A DNA stretch of 10,437 nt from Flavobacteriales bacterium (lineage in GTDB: Bacteria > Bacteroidota > Bacteroidia > Flavobacteriales_D > Parvicellaceae): positions 1-10,437 of the forward strand of contig JALWSJ010000440.1 in NCBI GenBank assembly GCA_026993705.1, given 5' to 3'. The notes below the pieces were generated by a model that made no database searches, was not told the DNA's origin, and worked only from the letters and a program-made list of their open reading frames with translations. The position numbers and the translations under genes are program-made. Position 1 is the first letter of the stretch; each line of letters starts with the position of its first letter. Below are positions 1 to 6,340 of this stretch, in pieces.

Positions 1-1077
1 ATCTTCCGGTAATGGATCAGAAAGAACAACATAAAATTTAAAATTAGGAAATTGTTTTTCTAAATCTCTAAAATAATGTAAGTAGAACAACTCAGCTTTA
101 GAACGACCTCCGTACCAATACGAAACTTTTCTATTTGTTTTCATGGTATGAAATAACTCAAATAAATGAGAACGCATAGGAGCCATTCCGGCACCACCAC
201 CTATGTAAAGCATTTCCGCATCAGAATCTTCATTAATAAAAAACTCACCATAAGGACCGGAAATAATAGCTTTATCACCAACTTTCAAGTTAAAGATATA
301 AGAAGATGCAACTCCCGGATTAACCTTCATCCATCCATTCGTAGCTCTATCGAAAGGAGGTGTAGCAATACGAACATTTAGCATAATTCGTCGCCCTTCC
401 TCAGGATATGAAGCCATAGAATATGCTCGAACAACCTCCTCATCATTTTTCATCACCAAAGGCCATAAATTAAATTTATCCCAATCCTTTTTAAATTTAT
501 TAGGTTCACCCGGGTGATCTTGAGGATGAGCAGTAATATCAATATCAGTATAATTAACCGTACAAGGAGGAATCTTAATCTGAATATAACCTCCTGCTTT
601 GTAATCCATGTCTTCAGGAATCTCAACAATAAATTCCTTTATAAACGTTGCCACGTTATAATTAGAAACAACTGTAGCTTCCCATTCCTTAATTCCAAGA
701 ACTTCCTCTGCTACTTCAATTTCCATATCTTCCTTTACCTTTACTTGGCAAGCAAGACGCTTATGTGCAGCAATTTCTTTTCTGGAAAAATGAGGTTCTT
801 CCGTTGGTAAGATACTTCCACCACCTTTAGTCACATAACAAGTACATTGCAAACAAGTACCACCACCACCACAAGCAGAAGGCAAAAATATCCCTTGAGA
901 ACCTAAGGTACTCAATAACGAATTTCCTCCATCCACTTCGACTACTTTTTCTCCGTGATTAATATCTATTTTTATTTTTCCGGAAGGAGAAAGTTTAGCT
1001 TTCACAAACAATAGTAATACAGTTAAAGATAGAACAACTATCAAAAAAACTGCTACCGATATAATTATAACTTGCAT
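1..1077 (-). CDS. nqrF: Na+-translocating NADH:quinone oxidoreductase subunit F (3' end missing)
   Basis: NqrF is the NADH-oxidising entry subunit of Na+-NQR: it takes hydride from NADH onto FAD and passes electrons to a 2Fe-2S centre. The reading frame stays open for 359 codons from ATG at 1077 to the left edge, so the C-terminal part of the NADH domain lies outside the window. Residues 1-25 form the membrane anchor. A plant-type ferredoxin domain follows with cluster ligands Cys69, Cys75, Cys78 and Cys110, spaced as in the Vibrio protein. The FAD motif RAYS is at 217-220, the nucleotide-binding GGGAGMAPMRS at 294-304, and WYGGRS at 321-326. It is the last nqr gene seen here, 30 nt after nqrE. 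Identification is secure. Residues beyond 359, including the conserved cysteine near the NADH site in the family, cannot be judged. Confidence 0.97.
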   Translation of the reverse strand, partial: MQVIIISVAVFLIVVLSLTVLLLFVKAKLSPSGKIKIDINHGEKVVEVDGGNSLLSTLGSQGIFLPSACGGGGTCLQCTCYVTKGGGSILPTEEPHFSRKEIAAHKRLACQVKVKEDMEIEVAEEVLGIKEWEATVVSNYNVATFIKEFIVEIPEDMDYKAGGYIQIKIPPCTVNYTDIDITAHPQDHPGEPNKFKKDWDKFNLWPLVMKNDEEVVRAYSMASYPEEGRRIMLNVRIATPPFDRATNGWMKVNPGVASSYIFNLKVGDKAIISGPYGEFFINEDSDAEMLYIGGGAGMAPMRSHLFELFHTMKTNRKVSYWYGGRSKAELFYLHYFRDLEKQFPNFKFYVVLSDPLPED

Positions 1078-1107
1078 AATATTTTAATGTATTTCTCAAT
1101 AATAATT

Positions 1108-1722
1108 TTAAAGTTCAAATCCCATAAACCCAAGGAAAGCTAAGCCCATTAATCCGGTAAGTATAAAAGCCATACCTACACCTTTTAGAGGAGCGGGAAC
1201 ATGTGAATATCTAATTTTCTCTCTAATAGCAGCAATCAAGACAACAGCTATAAACCAACCTACACCGGAACCTAAACCATAAATAGTAGCGTGTCCAATA
1301 GTTGGGAATTGTTTTTCCTGCATAAATAAAGCCCCTCCCATAATAGCACAGTTTACAGCAATCAAAGGAAGGAAAATCCCTAACGCACCGTAAAGAGCCG
1401 GAGAAAATTTTTCAACTATCATTTCAACCAATTGAACAATTGAAGCAATAACCGCGATAAACATAATAAAGCTCAAAAAGCTTAAATCTACATCTGCAAA
1501 TTCTTCCCCCATCCAAGAAAGAGCTCCTTCTTTCAATACATAATTTTCCAATAAGTAATTGACAGGAATAGTTACCGTTAATACAAAGATAACTGCTGCT
1601 CCCAATCCAACCGCCGTTTTAACGGTTTTAGACACCGCCAAATATGAACACATTCCAAAGAAGAATGCAAATATCATATTATCGATAAAAGCACTTCTTA
1701 TAAATAAATTTACTAATTCCAT
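1108..1722 (-). CDS. nqrE: Na+-translocating NADH:quinone oxidoreductase subunit E
   Basis: NqrE is a 204-residue integral inner-membrane subunit of Na+-NQR, with about six hydrophobic segments and the usual family length. With NqrD it forms an inverted pair that holds an iron centre inside the membrane (assigned as 2Fe-2S in recent structures). Each partner supplies two cysteines, and both expected ones are visible here: Cys25 in the first helix (FFGMCSYLAVSK) and Cys125 (PLIAVNCAIMGG). The start is the ATG at 1722, directly preceded by an A-rich leader (AGAAAGAAA) like that before nqrB. It follows nqrD by 26 nt and precedes nqrF by 30 nt. NqrE is homologous to RnfA, but the complete nqrABCDEF order and the co-occurrence of NqrA and NqrF rule out an Rnf complex. 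Confidence 0.97.
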   Translation of the reverse strand: MELVNLFIRSAFIDNMIFAFFFGMCSYLAVSKTVKTAVGLGAAVIFVLTVTIPVNYLLENYVLKEGALSWMGEEFADVDLSFLSFIMFIAVIASIVQLVEMIVEKFSPALYGALGIFLPLIAVNCAIMGGALFMQEKQFPTIGHATIYGLGSGVGWFIAVVLIAAIREKIRYSHVPAPLKGVGMAFILTGLMGLAFLGFMGFEL

Positions 1723-1748
1723 TTTCTTTCTGTTTTAATATTAAAGTT

Positions 1749-2399
1749 TTAGTGTTCTATCAAACTAGGATTTCTACTTTTTTGCACCCAAATGTAAATT
1801 GCAACAATCACCAATGACGATGGAGGTAACAGCATTAATCCGTTATTCATGTATCCTAATTCATAAAATGAATCCGGTAGAACAGGAATCCCCATTAATT
1901 TCCCAGATCCAAGCAATTCTTTAAAAAAGGATACAATGACTAAAACTAAACCATAACCTAAACCATTTCCTAAACCATCTAAAGCAGATGCCCAAGGCTT
2001 GTTCCCTAAAGCAAAAGCTTCAAGACGTCCCATGATAATACAGTTAGTAATAATCAAACCAACAAACACAGACAATTGTTTTGACACATCGTAAACATAC
2101 GCTTTTAGAACTTGGTCAACTATAATTACCAAAGCTGCAACTACAACCAGTTGCACAATAATTCTAATCTTACTTGGAATCAAATTACGCATCGAAGACA
2201 CGATAACATTTCCAAAAATCAACACTGCTGTAACGGAAATAGACATTACGATTGCGTTACTCATCTGTACCGTTACCGCTAACGCTGAACAAATACCTAA
2301 TACCTGAATTGTTACCGGGTTATTATCGTTTAAAGGGTCGGTAATTAACTTTTTATTTTGCTTAGAAAATAAAGGTTCTTTTTTTGCTTCTTCGCTCAT
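1749..2399 (-). CDS. nqrD: Na+-translocating NADH:quinone oxidoreductase subunit D
   Basis: NqrD is a 216-residue membrane subunit, homologous to RnfE, that pairs with NqrE around the shared intramembrane iron centre. The two cysteines expected to bind it are Cys37 (QVLGICSALAVT) and Cys120 (LIITNCIIMGRLEAFA). An N-terminal soluble stretch of about 25 charged residues precedes the first helix, followed by about six hydrophobic segments. The conserved GNGLGYG and FFKELLGSGKL stretches are present. The start is the ATG at 2399, 21 nt after the nqrC stop. Nothing looks truncated or unusual. Rnf membership is excluded by the operon context. Confidence 0.97.
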   Translation of the reverse strand: MSEEAKKEPLFSKQNKKLITDPLNDNNPVTIQVLGICSALAVTVQMSNAIVMSISVTAVLIFGNVIVSSMRNLIPSKIRIIVQLVVVAALVIIVDQVLKAYVYDVSKQLSVFVGLIITNCIIMGRLEAFALGNKPWASALDGLGNGLGYGLVLVIVSFFKELLGSGKLMGIPVLPDSFYELGYMNNGLMLLPPSSLVIVAIYIWVQKSRNPSLIEH

Positions 2400-2420
2400 A
2401 TCTCTATACTATTTCTAAGG

Positions 2421-3167
2421 TTATTTTTTTGATTTAAAATAGTTGTAATAAACTTCCTGTGTTCTATTCAACATCTCTTGCACACCTACACTAGTAAATG
2501 TACCACCACTAATACCATCAACTTTATGATTATCTAACTTTTTACCGGGTTTAACAACTTTTATAGGTGCGTATTTTCCATTTTCTTCAATTGTTTTACC
2601 AACAAATTGATTCTCAAAAGCATATTTAGTAATTTCAGCTCCTAATCCCGGTGTTTCAGATTTATGGTCAAAAACAGCTCCGTTTATTGTAACACCATCG
2701 TCTTTCAGACCGATATATCCCCAAACGGCAGCCCAAAGACCTTTACCAAGAACTGGAACAACATAAACAGTCTGACTGTCAGCTTGACAAACAAAAAGAG
2801 GATAATGTCTATCTTCCTTGTTTTTGATTGTTTTGTACTCTTTTAATAAATCAATATTAAAAGCGTCTAGTTCACCTTCGATTGGATCTTGATTGGTTTT
2901 TACATCCAATTCCTTTCCATTGTAATCTAAAGTTATTCTTTTAACAACGCACTTATTAAATTCCTCCCCTGCTTCCGCTCTTGAAATACCATCATATTTC
3001 TTCAAGCCGGTTGCTTGAAGAATATTTTGCATCTTTTCATTTCTTATGTTTGCTTGTTGAGCAGGCTTTAAAGCGGTTGCCAAAAAAGCCAACACACCAC
3101 CAACTATCGTTACCATGATAGCAGCAAAGCTTATTGTATATACGTTACTATCTCTATTAATTGCCAT
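2421..3167 (-). CDS. nqrC: Na+-translocating NADH:quinone oxidoreductase subunit C (covalent FMN carrier)
   Basis: NqrC carries one of the two covalently bound FMNs of Na+-NQR, attached by the flavin transferase ApbE to a threonine through a phosphoester bond. The 248-residue product has one N-terminal transmembrane helix (about residues 11-32) and a periplasmic FMN-binding domain. The attachment site reads DGISGGT at 217-223, which makes Thr223 the expected flavinylated residue. The usual ApbE target is Dxx(S/T)GAT, so the Ala just before the Thr is Gly here. Other family landmarks are GKGLWAAVWGYI (141-152) and KSETPGLGAEI (169-179). The ATG at 3167 lies only 2 nt after the nqrB stop, so the two are probably translationally coupled. 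No apbE is visible; it may lie beyond the left edge or elsewhere. Confidence 0.97.
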   Translation of the reverse strand: MAINRDSNVYTISFAAIMVTIVGGVLAFLATALKPAQQANIRNEKMQNILQATGLKKYDGISRAEAGEEFNKCVVKRITLDYNGKELDVKTNQDPIEGELDAFNIDLLKEYKTIKNKEDRHYPLFVCQADSQTVYVVPVLGKGLWAAVWGYIGLKDDGVTINGAVFDHKSETPGLGAEITKYAFENQFVGKTIEENGKYAPIKVVKPGKKLDNHKVDGISGGTFTSVGVQEMLNRTQEVYYNYFKSKK

Positions 3168-3169
3168 GA

Positions 3170-4375
3170 CTATGCTGTTTTAACTCTTTTTAATCTTCGT
3201 TTAATATTTGCACTAATTACCATATGATCTATCAACGGAGCAAAAACATTTGCTATCAAGATAGCCAACATCACTCCTTCAGGGTAAGCAGGATTAACCA
3301 CCCTAATAAGTATTGCCATAGCTCCACCTAAGAAACCATAAATAAATTTACCTGTTCCTGTTTGTGCTGCCGTAACAGGGTCAGTTGCCATAAAAACAAG
3401 ACCGAACATAAATCCACCTAACATCATTTGGTAAATAGCAGGTAATTCTAAATAATCACTTCCTCCAACTAAATTGAACAGCAAAGCCATTAAATAACCT
3501 CCTGTAAAGAAAGATACCATGATTTTCCAACTTCCTATTCCGGTAAACAACAATAAAAAAGCACCTAATAAAATTGCTAAAACAGAGGTTTCACCTACTG
3601 AACCCGGATAGAATCCGTAAAATAAATCCATCAAACCGTGTTTTGCTTCCAAAAATTGGTTAAGATTAGAAAAGGTTGCTCCTTCTTTGCCTATTGCTGC
3701 TAAATCACCTAAAGGTGTAGCTCCTGTGATACCATCGGCAAGAGAACCTTCAGTTTTCATTTCTTTTAATCCTGAAATCCAAACTTCGTTTCCTGACATT
3801 TTAGTTGGATAAGCAAAAAACAAAAACGCTCTAGCTGTTAATGCCACATTCATTACATTCATACCTGTTCCACCAAAAACCTCTTTACCTATTACAACGG
3901 CAAAAGCTGTTCCTACTGCAACCATCCAAAGTGGTGTATCAATTGGCATAATCAAAGGAATTAACATTCCTGTTACCAAAAACCCTTCTTGTACCGAATG
4001 ACCGTTTTTGATAGCAAAAAGAAACTCTATCCCTAAACCAACAGCATAGGAAATAACAATCAACGGCAACACTCTAATTGCCCCATGCAAAAAAGTTTCT
4101 CCAAAAGTAGGGTTAGCATCTCCCATAGCTAAATAATGCTGATAGCCAACATTATACATTCCGAACAATAACGCCGGAATTAACGCAATGATTACAATCA
4201 TCATTGTTCGTTTCAAATCAATAGCATCTCTGATGTGAGCTCCTTTTTGAGTTGTATGACTGGGAGTAAACAGTAATGTATCAATCGCATCAACTAAGGG
4301 AAAATACTTTTTGGTTTTTTCCGATTTGTTTAATGCTTCGTGAGCATTATCAAATATCTTTCTTAAAAATTTCAC
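3170..4375 (-). CDS. nqrB: Na+-translocating NADH:quinone oxidoreductase subunit B (GTG start)
   Basis: NqrB is the largest membrane subunit of Na+-NQR. In the family it carries a covalent FMN and riboflavin and contributes to Na+ passage and the quinone site. The 401-residue product is close to the usual length. The ApbE target DGITGAT lies at 214-220, with Thr220 the FMN acceptor. Family signatures PGSVGETS (257-264) and MATDPVTAAQT (329-339) are intact, and a positively charged tail follows the last helix. The start codon is GTG at 4375, preceded by an A-rich leader (AAGAAAGAA). It is preferred because the next in-frame ATG is codon 58, inside the first transmembrane helix, and would remove the conserved N-terminal amphipathic region (MKFLRKIFDNAHE). 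The gene follows nqrA by 28 nt. Confidence 0.97.
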   Translation of the reverse strand: MKFLRKIFDNAHEALNKSEKTKKYFPLVDAIDTLLFTPSHTTQKGAHIRDAIDLKRTMMIVIIALIPALLFGMYNVGYQHYLAMGDANPTFGETFLHGAIRVLPLIVISYAVGLGIEFLFAIKNGHSVQEGFLVTGMLIPLIMPIDTPLWMVAVGTAFAVVIGKEVFGGTGMNVMNVALTARAFLFFAYPTKMSGNEVWISGLKEMKTEGSLADGITGATPLGDLAAIGKEGATFSNLNQFLEAKHGLMDLFYGFYPGSVGETSVLAILLGAFLLLFTGIGSWKIMVSFFTGGYLMALLFNLVGGSDYLELPAIYQMMLGGFMFGLVFMATDPVTAAQTGTGKFIYGFLGGAMAILIRVVNPAYPEGVMLAILIANVFAPLIDHMVISANIKRRLKRVKTA

Positions 4376-4403
4376 TTTCTTTCTTATTTGGTTCTTAAAT
4401 AGA

Positions 4404-5765
4404 TTACATACATTCTTCTAAAATAACATCTAATCCTTTTCTAATAATGGATTGAGATTCGATTTTAGAAGTACAAACAAACTCACATAAGGCAAAATCT
4501 TCAGGAGCTACTTCGTAGATTCCTAAATTTTCCATTTTATCAATATCATTTATAATGACCGATTTAATTAACTGCACCGGATAGATATCAAAAGGAAACA
4601 CCTGTTCATATTGTTCTGAGACTACAAACGCTCGTTCTTCTCCATTTAGATTCGTATCGATGTCGTAACGTTTTGATTTGGGCATCATCCATGTAGGATA
4701 GGCTCTTGATGCCGAGATTTTATTAAATCCTAGGCTCAACCAACCTTCGGTAAGGAAAAACTTATGTTTATTTCCTTCCGGCAAAGCGGTTAATTGGTAA
4801 TCATAGTACCCCAGATAACCTGCTTCCGGTTCTACTTTAACGCCTGTTAACGGATTACCGGAAATTACTCTTGTATTATCCAAATTTACATTTTCCTTGA
4901 ACAAATCGGTTAATTCAGCACCTATTATTGTCTTGAAATATTTTCTATTCTTAGCTCTCGACCCTGTTAAAGCTACATATTTTGTTGCATCAAACTTTCC
5001 GGTTGTAAGATAACGTCCAATCATAGCAACGTCCTGTGCGTTAACCACCCACACTATTTCACCCTTGTTAATAGGATCAATATGATGAATTTGCACACCA
5101 ACATTACCGGCAGGATGAACACCTGTTACCGTATTTATTTCTACTCCCTTTACTGATGTAAATGCTTTATCAGCATTTCCTTTTAGCTGTAAATTAACTT
5201 TGCCTTTTGTTAGCTTCTTTAAAGCTTCCATTCCAGCCTGAAACGCTTCATCTTGACCATGAATAAGAAAATCGTAATCAGGTGCTAAAGGATGTGTATC
5301 GAACCCGGAAATAAAGATTGCTTTTGGCTCGTCTTTTGGATCTGCGACAATATCTACCGGTCGCATTTTTATCATCGGCCAAAAACCTGAAGCTAATAAT
5401 ACTTCTTTTACCTCCTCAGAGGACATTTGACTGACAGGCTTTACGTCTTTTACATCGTATTCTATCGTTGAATCTGCTTCGATTATTACTTCTAATATTC
5501 GACGTTTCGCTCCTCTTTTTATTTCTTTTACCTTTCCACTTACCGGTGAAACGTACTGTATTTTATCTCGATATTTATCAAAAAAGATGGGTGTTCCGGC
5601 CTTTACTTCCTCTCCAACCTTTTTCAACATCTTAGGAGTTAACCCGTGAAAATCGGCAGGTTTTACCGCGTAAGTTTTCACTACGGGAGCATCTACTTTT
5701 ACTTTGTCTGCCTCCCCTATTAAACGGATATCCAGCCCCTTACGAATTTTAATCGTTTTTGACAT
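4404..5765 (-). CDS. nqrA: Na+-translocating NADH:quinone oxidoreductase subunit A
   Basis: NqrA is the cytoplasmic subunit docked on NqrB, without its own transmembrane helices, and was once considered the quinone-binding subunit. From the ATG at 5765 the product is 453 residues, near the family's usual length of about 445-450. The frame can be extended five codons to a TTG at 5780, but the N-terminal family motif starts right after the ATG (MSKTIKIRKGLDIRL), and the probable promoter would leave almost no leader for the TTG. Visible family features are the biotinyl-like barrel segment (GEEVKAGTPIFFDK, then SPVSGKVKEIKRGAKR), TGSRAKNRKYFKTIIGAEL in the middle, RVISGNPLTG near 299-308, and the C-terminal MENLGIYEVAPEDFALCEF. 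It is the first gene of the operon. Confidence 0.97.
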   Translation of the reverse strand: MSKTIKIRKGLDIRLIGEADKVKVDAPVVKTYAVKPADFHGLTPKMLKKVGEEVKAGTPIFFDKYRDKIQYVSPVSGKVKEIKRGAKRRILEVIIEADSTIEYDVKDVKPVSQMSSEEVKEVLLASGFWPMIKMRPVDIVADPKDEPKAIFISGFDTHPLAPDYDFLIHGQDEAFQAGMEALKKLTKGKVNLQLKGNADKAFTSVKGVEINTVTGVHPAGNVGVQIHHIDPINKGEIVWVVNAQDVAMIGRYLTTGKFDATKYVALTGSRAKNRKYFKTIIGAELTDLFKENVNLDNTRVISGNPLTGVKVEPEAGYLGYYDYQLTALPEGNKHKFFLTEGWLSLGFNKISASRAYPTWMMPKSKRYDIDTNLNGEERAFVVSEQYEQVFPFDIYPVQLIKSVIINDIDKMENLGIYEVAPEDFALCEFVCTSKIESQSIIRKGLDVILEECM

Positions 5766-5790
5766 AAAGTTATTTTTCAAAATTACGGAA

Positions 5791-5817
5791 CAAAAGTAAA
5801 AAATTGTTGTTTACAAA
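5791..5817 (-). promoter_or_regulatory. Probable promoter of the nqr operon
   Basis: Read on the minus strand, TACTTTTG at 5798-5791 matches the Bacteroidota -7 consensus TAnnTTTG, and TTTG at 5817-5814 could serve as the -33 box. The spacer is 15 nt, shorter than the usual 17-23 nt, so the -33 assignment is weaker than the -7. Initiation about 7 nt downstream of the -7 box would give a leader of roughly 15-20 nt before the ATG at 5765. A short dyad (AAGG/CCTT around GTTAC, near 5816-5827) overlaps the -33 region and could be an operator, but it has little statistical weight. Confidence 0.5.
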
Positions 5818-5962
5818 GGTTACCCTTGTTACATATTCCTTTCACTATTCTTAATTTAGAATTGTTTTAAATAAGTATATTAATGAAATTTATTTTTATG
5901 TGCTTCATTTTAGTTGCGTAAGGGATTATTAAGCGACTGTGAAAAACAGTTGAGTTTTTGAG

Positions 5963-6025
5963 CTAACGTAAAAATATTGGCAGTTTTATAATCGATTGAT
6001 TATCAATGTTATATTTTTACGTTAG
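5963..6025. repeat. Perfect 15-bp inverted repeat, nested in a 7-bp outer pair
   Basis: CTAACGTAAAAATAT at 5963-5977 is the exact reverse complement of 6011-6025, with a 33-nt loop between them. An outer pair, AGGGATT (5921-5927) and AATCCCT (6030-6036), encloses it, and a small hairpin (ACTGT/ACAGT, 5936-5950) lies in the left shoulder. This two-arm layout closed by AGGGAT and CCC-type ends recalls the structured repeats at 6180 and 10275. The left edge, GCGTAAGGGAT, also resembles their GCGTTAGGGAT start. It may be a decayed relative of that unit or a separate cis element. Neither arm ends in a clear U-tract, so I do not call a terminator. Confidence 0.6.
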
Positions 6026-6056
6026 TTGGAATCCCTAATACGGAACATCTAAGTAC

Positions 6057-6117
6057 AATAAAACGGTTTTATTTTCCTTATACTTCTTCAAAAGTATTTT
6101 CCATAGCTGGTGCTATG
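6057..6117. repeat. Three consecutive short palindromes
   Basis: Three dyads follow each other: AATAAAAC/GTTTTATT (6057-6064 and 6066-6073, one central base), ATACTT/AAGTAT (6080-6085 and 6092-6097), and CATAGC/GCTATG with a TGGT loop (6102-6107 and 6112-6117). AAAACGG (6060-6066) is also matched in reverse complement by CCGTTTT at 6153-6159, which would enclose the last two hairpins; that pairing competes with the first dyad. The arms are short and AT-rich, so individual pairs may be coincidence. The cluster is noted because it lies in an otherwise empty region. Confidence 0.35.
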
Positions 6118-6179
6118 CAAAAGAATTTTTCATCGTCTAAGAAAACTAAACTCCGTTTTCTGTGCACTCACCTGTTCTG

Positions 6180-6329
6180 CGTTAGGGATAGAACGGCGTG
6201 TTTGAACTCCTTTTGTGTTGTTGCACTTATGCAACACAAAAGAGTGAGTAGTGATAGCCCGACCATTACGGTTTAAAAAAGTGGTGTAGTGCAACGGAAC
6301 TACTTTTTTATTCTGTAATGGGAACGCCC
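6180..6329 (+). ncRNA. Structured repeat copy 1, probable small RNA resembling Flavo-1
   Basis: This 150-nt unit recurs at 10275-10421. A 35-nt 5' block (6180-6214), a 27-nt central block (6238-6264) and the final GGGAACGCCC (6320-6329) are identical in both. Between them lie two arms whose sequences are unrelated in the two copies but which pair in each. Here arm 1 is TTTTGTGTTG with CAACACAAAA (6211-6220 and 6232-6241), extended by ACTC/GAGT. Arm 2 is CCATTACGG with CTGTAATGG (6263-6271 and 6313-6321, one G-U), continuing inward as an 11-bp AAAAAAGTGGT/ACTACTTTTTT helix. GGCGT (6195-6199) can pair with ACGCC (6324-6328) and close the whole structure. From memory the architecture and flavobacterial setting fit the Flavo-1 motif, whose function is unknown; I could not align it. 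It ends 11 nt from the stop of the arginase-like gene, tail to tail. No TAnnTTTG box precedes it. Confidence 0.65.
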
Positions 6330-6340
6330 GAATACACTTC

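Larger units (their letters stand above)
5818..6179. other. Gene-free, palindrome-rich intergenic stretch between nqrA and the first structured repeat
   Basis: No credible coding region is present on either strand; the longest ATG frames on the minus strand near 6100-6140 close after 6 to 8 codons. Positions 5818-5920 are very AT-rich with no feature beyond weak chance dyads. From 5921 to 6117 there is a run of inverted repeats, listed separately. Positions 6118-6179 hold nothing I can assign. Confidence 0.7.

Noticed and set aside
166..810. Plus-strand open frames opposite nqrF
   Set aside because: They lie wholly antisense to a well-conserved frame and their peptides are low-complexity with no domain features.
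1108..3167. Rnf complex instead of Na+-NQR
   Set aside because: NqrA and a ferredoxin-FAD NqrF are present in the standard nqrABCDEF order, and no RnfB or RnfC is seen.
5881..5910. AATGAA/TTCATT dyad as an nqr operator
   Set aside because: It has six-base arms in very AT-rich sequence, about 80 nt upstream of the proposed promoter; it is easily chance.
6211..6241. Arm 1 of repeat copy 1 as a bidirectional terminator for the arginase-like gene
   Set aside because: It is 100 nt past the stop and embedded in conserved core sequence shared with copy 2, which does not follow any gene end. The structured-RNA reading explains more.
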